Origin: Lysobacter enzymogenes
Lineage (GTDB): Bacteria > Pseudomonadota > Gammaproteobacteria > Xanthomonadales > Xanthomonadaceae
Assembly (NCBI RefSeq): GCF_023617245.1
Contig: NZ_CP067396.1
Location: 2,976,001-3,040,000, forward strand
Reading direction: 5' to 3'
DNA length: 64,000 nt
The notes under the pieces were generated by a model. It saw nothing but the letters and a program-made list of their open reading frames with translations. It was not told the origin of the DNA and searched no databases. Made by a program: the position numbers and the translations under genes. Shown one piece after another: positions 27,748-47,100 of the stretch. The stretch's first letter is position 1. Each line of letters starts with the position of its first letter.

Positions 27748-28431
27748 ATGCGCATCCTGCTGGTCGAAGACGATCAAGGCCTGTCGCAGGCGCTCAAGAG
27801 CGCGCTGGCCGCGCACAGCATCGTGCTCGACGTCGCCGCCGACCTCGGCGCGGCGCGGCGCGCGCTGAGCGACGCCGACTATCGCGTGCTGATCCTGGAC
27901 TGGCAGCTCCCTGACGGCGAAGGCATTTCGCTGATTCCGCTGGCGCGGCGCGCGCAGCCGGGCCTGCCGGTGCTGATCCTGACCGCGCGCCACCAGGTCG
28001 AAGACCGCATCCAGGGTCTGGACGCCGGCGCCGACGACTACATCACCAAGCCGTTCGACGTGAACGAACTGCTGGCGCGCATCCGCGCGGTGTGCCGGCG
28101 CCCGACCCAGCAGCAGATCCCGAGCATGACCCTGGGCGCGCTGCAATTCGATTTCGGCGACCGCTGCGCCAGCCTGCACGGGGTCCGGCTGAACCTGCCG
28201 CGGCGGCAGCTGTTGGTGCTGGAGGCGCTGTGCCTGCGCGCCGGCCGCACGGTCTCGCGGGCCAAGCTTCAGGAAGCGGTGTACGGCTTCGACGACAACA
28301 TCGAATCCAACACCTTGGAATCGCATATCTCCCGACTGCGGCGCACGCTGGCGCCGGCCGGCATCGAGATCCATGCGATGCGCGGTTTGGGCTATCTGCT
28401 GCAGGCGGCGGACGGGGCGGACGAGTCGTAG
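27748..28431 (+). CDS. OmpR/PhoB-family response regulator
   Basis: A 227-residue regulator. The receiver domain (1-115) has acidic residues at 7-9, phosphoacceptor Asp51 (VLILDWQLPDG), Thr79 and Lys101 (YITKPFDVNELLARI). A winged-helix DNA-binding domain (about 128-220) shows LNLPRRQLLVLEALCLRAG, SNTLESHISRLRRTL and the final MRGLGYLL strand. It is the partner of the kinase 2 bases upstream; the likely target is the efflux operon. It ends 117 bases from the convergent peptidase gene. That gap has a weak 6-bp hairpin (near 28485-28510) but no T-run, so no terminator is called. Confidence 0.95.
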   Translation: MRILLVEDDQGLSQALKSALAAHSIVLDVAADLGAARRALSDADYRVLILDWQLPDGEGISLIPLARRAQPGLPVLILTARHQVEDRIQGLDAGADDYITKPFDVNELLARIRAVCRRPTQQQIPSMTLGALQFDFGDRCASLHGVRLNLPRRQLLVLEALCLRAGRTVSRAKLQEAVYGFDDNIESNTLESHISRLRRTLAPAGIEIHAMRGLGYLLQAADGADES

Positions 28432-28548
28432 CGCGCCATCGCACGCCCGTATGCACGACGCGCATCGTGCCGCGCTCGCCGATAGCCGCCGGTTTCGCGC
28501 ATCCGGCGCAACACGGACGGGATCGACGTAGACCGGCGCCGCGGGGTT

Positions 28549-30879
28549 TCAAGGCCCGGCCTTGTCCGCCGCCGCAGCCGCCCCGCCGCGCAACTCGCTG
28601 CGGACCAGCGCCGCGCCGTTGAGCGAGAACGGTTGCGCGACCATGCCTTCGGGGCGCGGCACGCGCATCATCGTGGGTTCGTACGAGGCGTCGACCAGGC
28701 GGATCGCGTAGGCCGTTCCGGGCTTGAGCTGCAACTCGAGCCGCAGCGGCGCGTCGCCTTGTCCGTACAGGTCGAGCATCCATTCTTCGCTGTCGTCCGC
28801 CTGCGCGTTCGGGTATTCGACGCCGGCGATCGCTGCGCGCAGTACGGTCGCGCCGTCCACGCTCAACATCATCCGCGGCGCGTTGCGTGCGGAGGCTATG
28901 GTCAGTTCGAGCGTGCGCGCATGCGCTTCGGCGCGTTCGGCGTCGAGCCGCAGCGTCGGCGGCGCCAGCACCGCGGGCGTCGCACCGGCCCAGAACGGAT
29001 CGGAATCGGGACCGAAGAACTCCGGCATCGTCCGCTGCGTCGGCGATGCGCCGAGGTAGCGGCTGGTCCAGGCGTCGGGCCGGTCGTCGCGCGAAATCCA
29101 CCAGGCGTTGCCGCTGGCGGCGTCCTGCGCATACAGCAAGCTGTTCTGGCGCGGATGGACGGTGTCGAAACCGGCGGTGACCGAGCCGATGGCGAGCAGC
29201 GCCAGCGCGGCCAGCCATGGGCCCCAGCGCCCTGCCCCGCTTCCGCCGATCTGCGCCAGCAACGGCGCGAGCAGGCCGAACAGCAACATGGCGGCGATGC
29301 CGGCGACGAATGCCAGCGACGGGGTCAGCGCCACGAACAGCGCCCACAGCACTATCGCGAACAGCGCCACCCCGGGGATCGCCGCGGCGGTTTGCACGGC
29401 CAGCCGGGCGTTCGCCGACATGCCGCGGCCCGGGCGCGCCAGGCTCGCCCAAGTGCCGGCTTGCACCGCCAGCAGCGGCCACAGCAGCAGATAACCGGCG
29501 CCGGGCACGACCGCGGCGGCCCAGCACAGCAGCGCGGTCCAGACCAGCATTGCGGCGAATCCGGCTTCCAGCGCGCTGCACCAGCGCGCCGTCGCGGCCA
29601 GCAGCGCGGTCTGCACGCCCGCGGCTACGGCCAGGAACGCGAGCAGGTACCAATGGCTGTTGTAGGTATCGCCCTGCAACAGCGTCGCGTAGTCCGGATG
29701 CAGCCAGCCGACCGCGATCCACAGCGCCTGGCACGCGCCGCCGGCCAGGACCAGCCCCAGCGCGAACAGCGGCAACGCGCGGGCCACGCCGGCGCCGCGG
29801 ATCGCGCCGTTGCGCAGCCCCGCGACGAGCAGGACCAGGCTCAGCGCGACCGCCAGCGCGGTGAATGCGATCGCCCAGCCTGCGCCGTAGTTCGGCATGC
29901 CCAGGCCCGGCGCATTGAAGAACACCCGATCCTCGCCGTGGATATGCCGCAGGTCGGATTCGCCGAAGCTGCGCGCCGCGGCGAGCATGTTCTCGCCCAG
30001 GTGCTGCACGCTGTCGGGTTGCAGGCGGTCGATCCGGTCGATCTGGGTGTGGTAGTGGGTGTGGCCTTCGATCGCGGCGAAGTTGAGCCCGGCGATGCCG
30101 GCCTGCTTGAACACCTTGAAGTCGGTGCTGTTGGGCATGCGCCGATACAGCTCGTAGCCCAGCGAACCGCCGATCGGATGCGGCGCCGCCGCGGCGAACT
30201 GCGCCACCAGGCGGCCGTTGCCGGCGCTGGTTTCGAACAGCATCGACGGACCGCGGTTGCCGCGGAAATCGAAGTTCAGCACCAGCCCGATCCGCCGCGC
30301 CCAGGGATGCTGGGCGACGAAGGCCTCGGCGCCGAGCAGGTCCGCTTCCTCGGCATCGGTGAACACCACCATCACGTCGTTGCGCAGCGGCGCGCCGGCG
30401 CGCAGCGCGCGCAAGGTTTCCAGGACCGCGGCGACCGAAGCGCCGTTGTCGGCCGCGCCCGGACCGGTGGTGACCGAGTCGTAGTGCGCGACCAGCGCCA
30501 GCGCCGGGCCCGGCTCGCGCCCGGGCAGGCGCGCGACGATGTTGTGCACGGTGCCGGCGACCACGCCCCAGCGGTCGGGCTTGGCCACGAACGCGGTCTG
30601 CACCTGCGGCTGCAGGCCGAGCGTTTGCAGTTCGGCGAGCAGGTACGCGCGCACCCGCGCGTTCTCGGCGCTGCCGACCGGATGCGGCCGGGACGCGATC
30701 GACGGCAGGTGGCGCATGGCGCGCGCGGCCGAGAACTCGTTCGCCTCCGCGTTGTCGTCGCGCGCGGACGGCGGTCTCACGTCCAGCCACGCGGCGGCGG
30801 CGCACGCGATCAGCACCAGCAAGGCCAGGCAACGGGCCGCAGCGCCGGGCCGGAAGGAAAGCGAGGGCGGGATCGTCAT
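28549..30879 (-). CDS. Membrane-embedded M28-family metallopeptidase at the end of the NRPS operon
   Basis: A 776-residue protein. An N-terminal hydrophobic anchor (about 15-32) precedes a periplasmic M28 zinc aminopeptidase domain (about 45-300). The presumed two-metal site is complete: His132 (AHYDS), Asp144 (GAADNGAS), Glu177-Glu178 (FTDAEEADLLG), Asp204 (NFDFRG) and His277 (HYHTQID). It is followed by about eight or nine membrane helices (about 325-570) and a C-terminal soluble beta-rich domain (about 575-776). The layout resembles the vacuolar Pff1-type M28 proteases. It begins 12 bases after the ABC exporter stop, so it is probably co-transcribed with the synthetase genes. It could mature the exported peptide, give self-protection, or be unrelated; the sequence does not decide. 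Confidence 0.85.
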   Translation of the reverse strand: MTIPPSLSFRPGAAARCLALLVLIACAAAAWLDVRPPSARDDNAEANEFSAARAMRHLPSIASRPHPVGSAENARVRAYLLAELQTLGLQPQVQTAFVAKPDRWGVVAGTVHNIVARLPGREPGPALALVAHYDSVTTGPGAADNGASVAAVLETLRALRAGAPLRNDVMVVFTDAEEADLLGAEAFVAQHPWARRIGLVLNFDFRGNRGPSMLFETSAGNGRLVAQFAAAAPHPIGGSLGYELYRRMPNSTDFKVFKQAGIAGLNFAAIEGHTHYHTQIDRIDRLQPDSVQHLGENMLAAARSFGESDLRHIHGEDRVFFNAPGLGMPNYGAGWAIAFTALAVALSLVLLVAGLRNGAIRGAGVARALPLFALGLVLAGGACQALWIAVGWLHPDYATLLQGDTYNSHWYLLAFLAVAAGVQTALLAATARWCSALEAGFAAMLVWTALLCWAAAVVPGAGYLLLWPLLAVQAGTWASLARPGRGMSANARLAVQTAAAIPGVALFAIVLWALFVALTPSLAFVAGIAAMLLFGLLAPLLAQIGGSGAGRWGPWLAALALLAIGSVTAGFDTVHPRQNSLLYAQDAASGNAWWISRDDRPDAWTSRYLGASPTQRTMPEFFGPDSDPFWAGATPAVLAPPTLRLDAERAEAHARTLELTIASARNAPRMMLSVDGATVLRAAIAGVEYPNAQADDSEEWMLDLYGQGDAPLRLELQLKPGTAYAIRLVDASYEPTMMRVPRPEGMVAQPFSLNGAALVRSELRGGAAAAADKAGP

Positions 30880-30891
30880 AGGCCGCAGACC

Positions 30892-32546
30892 TTACCCCAG
30901 CGCTTGCGCCGGCGCATGCGCCATTCGCCCTCCCGTCGCGTGGTCGCCGTCGTACTCGGCCAACTGGCCGCCGTCGAGTTTCAGCACCCGGTCGGCGAGG
31001 TGGAAATAGCGGTCGTCGTGGCTGACCGCGACGATGGTCTTGCCGGCCGCGCGCAACTCCGGCAGCAGGTACTCGTAGAAGAAACGGCGGAACGCCGGGT
31101 CCTGGTCGGCCGCCCATTCGTCGAGCAGCAGGATCGGCCGCTGCTCGGCCCAGGCCAGCAGCAGCGCCAGACGCTTGCGCTGGCCCTGCGACAGGCGCGT
31201 GTCCGACAGCACGCCGTCGCCGACGGACACCTTGTGCGCCAGTTCCAGCCGGGCCAGCAGCGCCTGCGCGCGTTCGTCGCCGAAGTCCGCGCCGTCCGGG
31301 CCGAGCACGCGGTTGAACAAATGGAAATCGGAAAACACCGTGGCGAACAGGCGCCGCAGAGCCGGCGTGCGGGCGGCGTCGATCTCGGTGTCGTCCAGCC
31401 ACAGCGCGCCCTGTTGCGGGCGGTACAGTCCCGACAGCACCCGCATCAGCGTGCTCTTGCCGCTGCCGTTGCCGCCGATCACGAACAACAGTTCGCCGCG
31501 GCGCAGGCTCAGGTCGATCGGGCCGACGCCGAAGCCGGTTTCCTCCGGCGTCGCGGCGGCATAACGGTAGGCCGCGCCGCGCAACTGCAGGCGCGACCAG
31601 TCCGCCGGCAGCGCCGTTTCGTCGTCGCCGAAGCCTTCGCGGTGCGGCGCCAGTTGCAGGCTGTCGACCTTGGCCAGGGCCACGCTGCCGGCGATCAGGC
31701 TCGGCACCGAACCGACCATGCCGGCCATCGGCGTGCGCAGGAACATCAGCGCGAAGGCGAACGTCGCGGCCGTGCCCGGGCTGGCCCAGCCGAGGTAGCC
31801 GACCAGGAAGAACACCAGACCGATGGTCGCCAGCAGGATCGTGTTGATCCAGTTCTGGTTGAGGCCGTTGTAGATGTCGGTGCGGATCTCGTGGTCGCGG
31901 CTGCGTTGGGCGTCGGGCTCGAACTCGTGTTCGTACACGCTGCGGGCGCGGTCGCGGTTCAGGGCCAGTTCCTTGCGGCCCTCGACCACGGCCTGGTAGT
32001 GACGGTACAGATGGTCTTCCATGTCGCGGGCCAGGCGCGCCTCGCGCCGGGTGCGCGCCATCAGCAACGCGCTGCAGCCGACCGCTATGGCGATCATCAG
32101 CGCGCAGGCGGCGAACAGCGGCAGCGACAGCCAGGCCAGATAGGCGAAGCCGCCGAAGGTCAGGGTCAGGCCATAGACCACCGACGGCAGGCTGGCGAAG
32201 GCCAGGGTGATGGTGTTGATGTCGCCGTTGAGGGTGGCCAGGATGCGCGCCAGCCCGACCGCTTCCAGCCGCTCCACGTCGGTGTCGAGCACCCGCTTGA
32301 CCATGGTCTGGCGCAGCCGGTAGACCACCTTGTGGCCGAGCGTGGACATGGCCAGTTGCGCGGCGCTGCCGAACACGAACAAGGCCACCAGCAGCGCGGC
32401 GAAACCGGCCAGCCCGCGCGCGTCGCCGACCTGCGCCAGCAGGCGGTCGACGTAGCCGATCATCGCCACGCCGATCGCGGCGCTGACCAGGCTCAGCGAC
32501 ATCGCCAGGGCGATGAACGCGCGATGGCTGCGGAACAACAGGCGGA

Positions 32547-32556
<10 letters not shown>
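30892..32556 (-). CDS. Cyclic-peptide-type ABC exporter (SyrD/PvdE-like, fused membrane and ATPase domains)
   Basis: A 554-residue half-transporter. Six membrane helices occupy about residues 10-300, and the C-terminal ATPase domain (about 335-545) has Walker A GGNGSGKST, signature LSQGQRKRL, Walker B ILLLDEWAADQD and the switch His in VSHDDRYF. The WAADQDP stretch and overall layout fit the family that exports non-ribosomal peptides and siderophore precursors to the periplasm. A strong ribosome-binding site, GGAGGTG, lies 7 bases before the ATG, inside the end of the last synthetase gene, which it overlaps by 10 bases. It is the probable exporter of the NRPS product. Confidence 0.93.
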
Positions 32557-41119
<8,563 letters not shown>

Positions 41120-41123
<4 letters not shown>

Positions 41124-44100
41124 TCCAGTTCGTCCAGCAGATCGTTGAGGAAGCCGATGTCGTCGGCGGCGATGCGCTGGTCCGCGGCGGCGATGCGCTC
41201 GGCCAGGGCGGCGATGGTCGGGCGAGCGAACAGCCCGGCCAGTTCCAGTTCCACGTTGAAGCGCGCTTCGACCCGCGCCTTGAGCCGGATCGCGCCGAGC
41301 GAGTTGCCGCCGAGAGCGAAGAAGTCGTCTTCGACCCCGACCTGCGGCAGCCGCAGCAGTTCGCACCAGATCGCCGCGAGCTCGCGTTCGCGTTCGTCGC
41401 GCGGCGCCACCGGCGCGGCCGCGGTGGCGGATGCGGCCAGGCGCGGGGCTTCGGGCAGGCGCTTGCGGTCGAGCTTGCCGTTGACCGTCAAAGGCAATTC
41501 CGGCACCACCGACCAGGCCTGCGGCAGCATGTAGTCGGGCAGCCGCGCGCCCAGCCACTGGCGCAGCGCGGCCGGCTCGACCTCGGCGGAGGCCGCGCCC
41601 GGATCGGCGACCGCATACGCGGCCAAGTACGCCTCGCCCTGCGCCGGCCGCACCGCGACGACCACCGCTTGGCGCAGCGCGGGATGGCCGGCCAGGACCG
41701 CGCCCACTTGTTCCGGATCGACCCGGTAACCGCGCAACTTAAGCTGATGATCGCTGCGGCCGAGGAATTCGAGTTGGCCCTCGCCGTTCCAACGCACCCG
41801 GTCGCCGCTGCGGTACCAGCGTTGGCCTTCGGATTCGAAGAACGCCTCGGCGCTGAGCTGCGGCTGGCCGTGATAGCCGCGGCCGACGCCGGCGCCGCCG
41901 ATGACCAGTTCGCCCGGCAGTCCCGGAGCCACCGGCCAGCCGTCGCGACGCACGCTCAGGCGGGCGTCGCCGAGCGCCCGGCCGATGGCGACGCGGCCGT
42001 CGTCGCCGAGCCGGTAGTGGCTCGCCACCACCGTGGTCTCGGTCGGGCCGTAGGTGTTGATCAGTTGCGGCCCGCCGACGATGTGCCGGCGCCATTGTGC
42101 CAGCAAGCCCGGCTGCAGGCTCTCGCCGCCGAGCACGCACAGGCGCCAGCACGCCGGTGCCTGCGCGCCCTGCGCGGTTTCGGCGAGCACGTTCCACAAC
42201 GCGGTCGGCAGGCTGGTCACGCTGATCGCCTGCGCCGCCAGCGCCGCGCAGAAGCCGCTGGCCTGAGCCAGGAACTGCGGACCGGCGACCACCACCGCCG
42301 CGCCGTGAGCCAGGCTCACCATGGTCTCTTCGATGGCGATGTCGAAACCGGGCGAGGCCAGGTTCAGCACGCGGTCGTGCGCGCCGATGGCATAGGCCGC
42401 GCCGGCCGCGTCGACGTAGGCGGCGAGGTTGTCGTGGCCGATCACCACGCCCTTGGGCGCGCCGGTCGAACCGGAGGTGTAGATCAGATAGGCGACGCCG
42501 ACAGCGTCCGCCCAGCCATCGCTGTCGTCGTCGCCGTCTGGCGCTTCGGGTTCGCTGGCGGTGTCGATGGTCCAGCCCGGCACGCCCAGGTCGAGCGCGA
42601 AATCGGCGTGACGCAGCAGCGCGCCGGCGCCGGCATCGGCGGCGATGGCCTGCAGGTGCGCCGGCGGATGCGCCGGGTCCAGCGGCAGGAACGCGCGTGC
42701 GGCGCGCCACGCCGCCAGTTCGGCGACGATGGATTGCCAACCGCGCGGCGCCAGCACCGCGACCGGCGTGCCGTCGCGCGGCAGATGCCGGGCCAGCGCG
42801 CCGGCGCGGCGCCACAGGCTGCGGTAGTCCAGGCGGGTTTCGCCGTCTTCGACCGCCAGCGCCCGCGGCGTGCGCAGCGCGTGTTCGCGGATGCGCGCGG
42901 CGACAGGCGTCGGCGCCGGCGCGGTCGTCGGCGCCGGCCAGCGCTCCTCGATCCGGGCGAGTTCGTCCAGGGTCCGCGTCGGCGCGTCGGCGACCGCTTC
43001 GAGCAATCGCAGGTAGTGCGCGGCGAACTGCTCCACGCTGTCGGCATCGAACAGATCGGTGGCGTACTCCCAGAACGCCACGCAGCCGTCTTCGAGCTGG
43101 TTGACGTCCAGCGACAGATCGAACTTGGCGCTGCGACTGGGCGCGTCGAGCGCATGCGCCTCGATGCCGGGCAGCGACAGCCGCATCGGCTGCGCGGACT
43201 GCGCCGAGAACATGATCTGGAACAGCGGATTGTGGGCCAGTTCGCGCGGCGGCCGCAGCGCATCGACCAGATGCTCGAACGGGGTGTCCTGATGCGCCAG
43301 CGCCTGGGTCACCGTGGCCGCCACCGCGTCCAGCAGCTGATCGAAGCGCATCGACGGTTCGGCGCGGTGGCGCAGCACAAGAGTGTCGACGAAGAAGCCG
43401 ATCATCCCGTCCAGGCCGGCACGGTCGCGCGCCGCCGACGGCGTGCCCAGCACGATGTCCTCGGCTTCGCTGAAGTGATGCAGCCACAGCACGAACACCG
43501 CCTGCAGCAGCACGTAGCGGCTGACCCGCTGGCGCGCCGCCAGCGCGTCCAGCCGCGCCACCAGCGCCGGCGGCAGCGGTTGGCGCAGGGTCGCGCCGGC
43601 GTAGGAGCGCTGCGGCGGACGCGGCCGGTCCAGCGGCAGGTTGTGCACCGTCGGCAAGCCGTGCAGGCGCTCGCGCCACCACGCCAGTTCCTGCGCCGCA
43701 CTCGCCTGCCCTTCGCGGCCGCGTTGCCACAGCGCATAGTCGCCGTACTGCAGCGGCAGCGCCGGCAAGGCTTGCGCCGGTTCGGCGTAGGCCGCCTGCA
43801 AGTCGGCGAGCAGGATCGGCAGCGAGGCCGCGTCGGCGACGATGTGGTGCAGCACCAGCACCAGCACATGGCGGTCGGCGGCGCGGCGCAGCAAGGCCAC
43901 GCGCAGCGGCGCTTGCTCGGCCAGGTCGAACGGGCGCGCGGTCAGTTCCGCCACGCGCTCGCGGCAGGCCTCGTCGCTGCAACCGGTCGCGTCTTCGATC
44001 CAGCCGATGCCGGCCGCGGCCGGGCGCACGGTATGATGGCCTTCGCCGTCGCGTTCGCCGAATCGGCTGCGCAGGATCTCGTGGCGCACGCACACCGCGT

Positions 44101-47100
44101 CGAACGCGGCCAGCAAGCGCGCGGCGTCGAGTTCGCCGCGCAGCTCCACCACCGCCGGAATCAGGTAGTCGGCGGCGCCGCCGGTCAGGCGTTCCAGCGC
44201 CCACAACCTGGCCTGGCCGAACGACAACGGCAGTTCGCCGGAGCGATCGGTCGCGGCCGGCGCGTCGGCGTTCGCGCCGTCGGCCAGCGCGTCGATGCGC
44301 GCGGCCAGCTCGCGCACGGTCGGCGCGGCGAAGATCGCCGCCAGCGGCGGCGCATGCGGATAGCGTTCGCGCACCCGCGCGAGCAGGCGCACGGCCAGCA
44401 GCGAATGGCCGCCGTGGGCGAAGAAGTGGTCGGTCGTACCGAGGCCGTCGTCGCCGAGCAGTTCGCGCCACAGCTCCAGCAGGACCGCTTCGGTCGCGGT
44501 CCGCGCGGGCTGGGCCGCGATGGGCTCGCGTTGCCATTGCGGCGCCGGCAGCGCGGCGCGGTCGAGCTTGCCGTTGACGGTCAGCGGCAGGCGCGCCAGC
44601 ACGGCGTAAGCCTGCGGGCGCATGAAGGCGGGCAAGCTGCGTTCGACCTGCCGCTCGGCGCGCTCGCACAGCACGGTCGCGTCTTCGTCGCCGGCCAGCC
44701 ACGCGACCAGTCGCGGTTCGCCGGCGGGATCGGTGCGCAGATCGACCGCGGCGGCGCGCACGCCGGGCACGGCCTGCAACTGCGCGGCGACTTCGCCGGT
44801 CTCGATGCGGAAGCCGCGCAGCTTGATCTGACCGTCGCCGCGCGACAGATAGCGCAGTTCGCCGTCGCCGCCCAGGTGCACGCGGTCGCCGGTGCGGTAC
44901 GCGACTGCGCCGTCGGCATCGACGACGAAGCGTTCCGCGGTCAGGTCCGGCCGGCCCAGATAGCCCGACGCCAGCGCGGGACCGGCGACGTAGAGTTCGC
45001 CGATCGCGCCCTGCGGCAGCGGCGCGCCACGCGCGTCGCGCACGCTCAGGCGCAGGTTCGGCAGCGGCCGCCCGATCGGCGGCAGCGCCGGCCAGCGCAG
45101 CGGATCGGCCGGCAAGGTATGCGCCGTGACCACGTGGGTCTCGGTCGGCCCGTAGTGATTGACCAGACGGCATTGCGGATGCGCGGCGAAGAAACTGCGC
45201 AGTGCCGGCGAAACCGACAGCGCCTCGCCGGCGACCGCGACCAGGCGCAGCGCCGGCAACGGCCGTTGCGCCAGCATCGGCAACAAGGTCAGTACCGCCA
45301 CGGGCAGGAACAGCCGCTGCACGCCGCGCGTATGGATCAGCTCGACCAAGGCCGGCAGGTCCTGGCGCTGCGCCTCGTCGACCAGCACCAGGCGCGAACC
45401 GCTGGCCAGCGCGGTGAAGATCTCCTGGAACGAGACGTCGAAGTTCAACGAAGTGAACTGCAGCGTCGCCAGGCGTTCGCCGAACACAGGCTGGTCGGCG
45501 GCCTGCGCGGCCAGCAACTGGGTCAGGGCGCGATGCGGCAGGACCACGCCCTTCGGCGTGCCGGTCGAGCCGGAGGTGTAGAGCACATAGGCGGCGCTGT
45601 CGGGATCGATGGCCGCCGTCGGTGCTGGCGCGAAGACCGCATCCGCGGCGGGCATCGGCAGGCGCGGCGCATCGGCGCCGATCAGCGCCGCCTCGCCCGC
45701 CGCGTCGGCGAGGATGCAGCGCAATCGCGCTTCCGCGGCGATGCGCAGCAAGCGCTCGCTCGGATAGGCCGGGTCCAGCGGTACATAAGCCGCGCCCAGG
45801 CGCAGGCAGGCGAGAATGGCGACGACCGGCGCGCAGCCGCGCGCCAGGCACAGGCCGACCCGGTCGCCGGCACGGACGCCGTGGGCGTACAGATAGTCGG
45901 CGCAGTCGCGCGCCTGCCGCGCGAGTTCGGCGTACTCGATGCGATGCTCGCCGTGCTCCAGCGCGACCGACTGCGCATGGACTTGGGCGCTGTGCTCGAA
46001 CCAATGCCAAAGATCGGCGTGCGCGACGGCCGCCGTGGCGGGTGCCGGCTTCGGCACGGCCGCGGCGGCGAGCGCGAGTTCGCCGGCCGGCGCGTCGGGA
46101 CGCTCGGCCAGATCGGCCAGCAGCGCCGCCAGCGATTCGCCGAGACTGCGTACGGTCTCTTCGCGCAGCAGCGCGGCGGCGAATTCGAACTGACCGTGCA
46201 AGCCGCCGTCGCGGCGGGTCAGGTGCAGGCTCAGGTCGAACTTGGCCGTGCCGCTGCCGTGGTCGAGCGCAACCAGGCGCGCATCGGGGAATTCCAGCGC
46301 GGCGCCGCCTTCGTGCAATGCGAACAGGATCTGGAACAGCGGCGACGGCCCGCCCTGCCCGGCCGACCCCAGCGCCTCGACCAGGGTGTCGAAGGGCTGC
46401 GCCTGGCGATCGAAATCGGCCAGGTATTGCGCGCGGCCGGCGCGCAACGAGTCGGGCAGGCTACGCGAGCGGTCGACGGTTTCGCGCAACACCAGGGTGT
46501 TGGCGAAGAAGCCGATGGTGTGCTCAAACTCGGCGCGCTCGCGGCCGGACACCGGCGTGCCCAGGACGATGTCGTCGTTGTCGGAATAGCGCGCCAGCAC
46601 CAGCGCGAACGCGCTCTTGAGCAGCATGAAGGCGGTGACGCCGCAGTCCAGCGCCAATGCGTCGAGCCGGGCCACCAGCGCCGCCGGCAGCACGAAGGCG
46701 TAGTGGCCGCCGCGATGATCGGGGCGCTCGGGCCGCGGGTAGTCCAGCGGCAGGCTGTGCACCGCCGGCGCGCCGGACAGGCGTTCGCGCCAATAAGCCA
46801 GCAAGTCGCGTTCGCGCTCGGGCGTGAGCAGGCGCCGTTGCCAATCGGCGAAATCGGCGTAGTGCAGGCGCGAAGCGTCTTCGTCGTCGCGCTCGCCGCG
46901 CAGCGCCGCGCGATAGGCCGCGTTGGCCTGGGCCATCAGCAGGCCCAGCGAGGCGCCGTCGGCGGCGATGTGGTGCAGGCAGACCAGCAGCGCGTGCTCG
47001 TCCGCGCCCAGCCGGATCAATTCGATCCGCAGCGGCAGTTCGCGCCCCAAATCGAACGCGGCGGTCGCGCTGGCGTGCAGGCGTTGCTGCAGGCGCGCCT

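Noticed and set aside
28432..28548. A possible bidirectional terminator between the response regulator and the peptidase gene
   Set aside because: Only a 6-bp stem with a 10-base loop is visible and there is no T-run on either strand.
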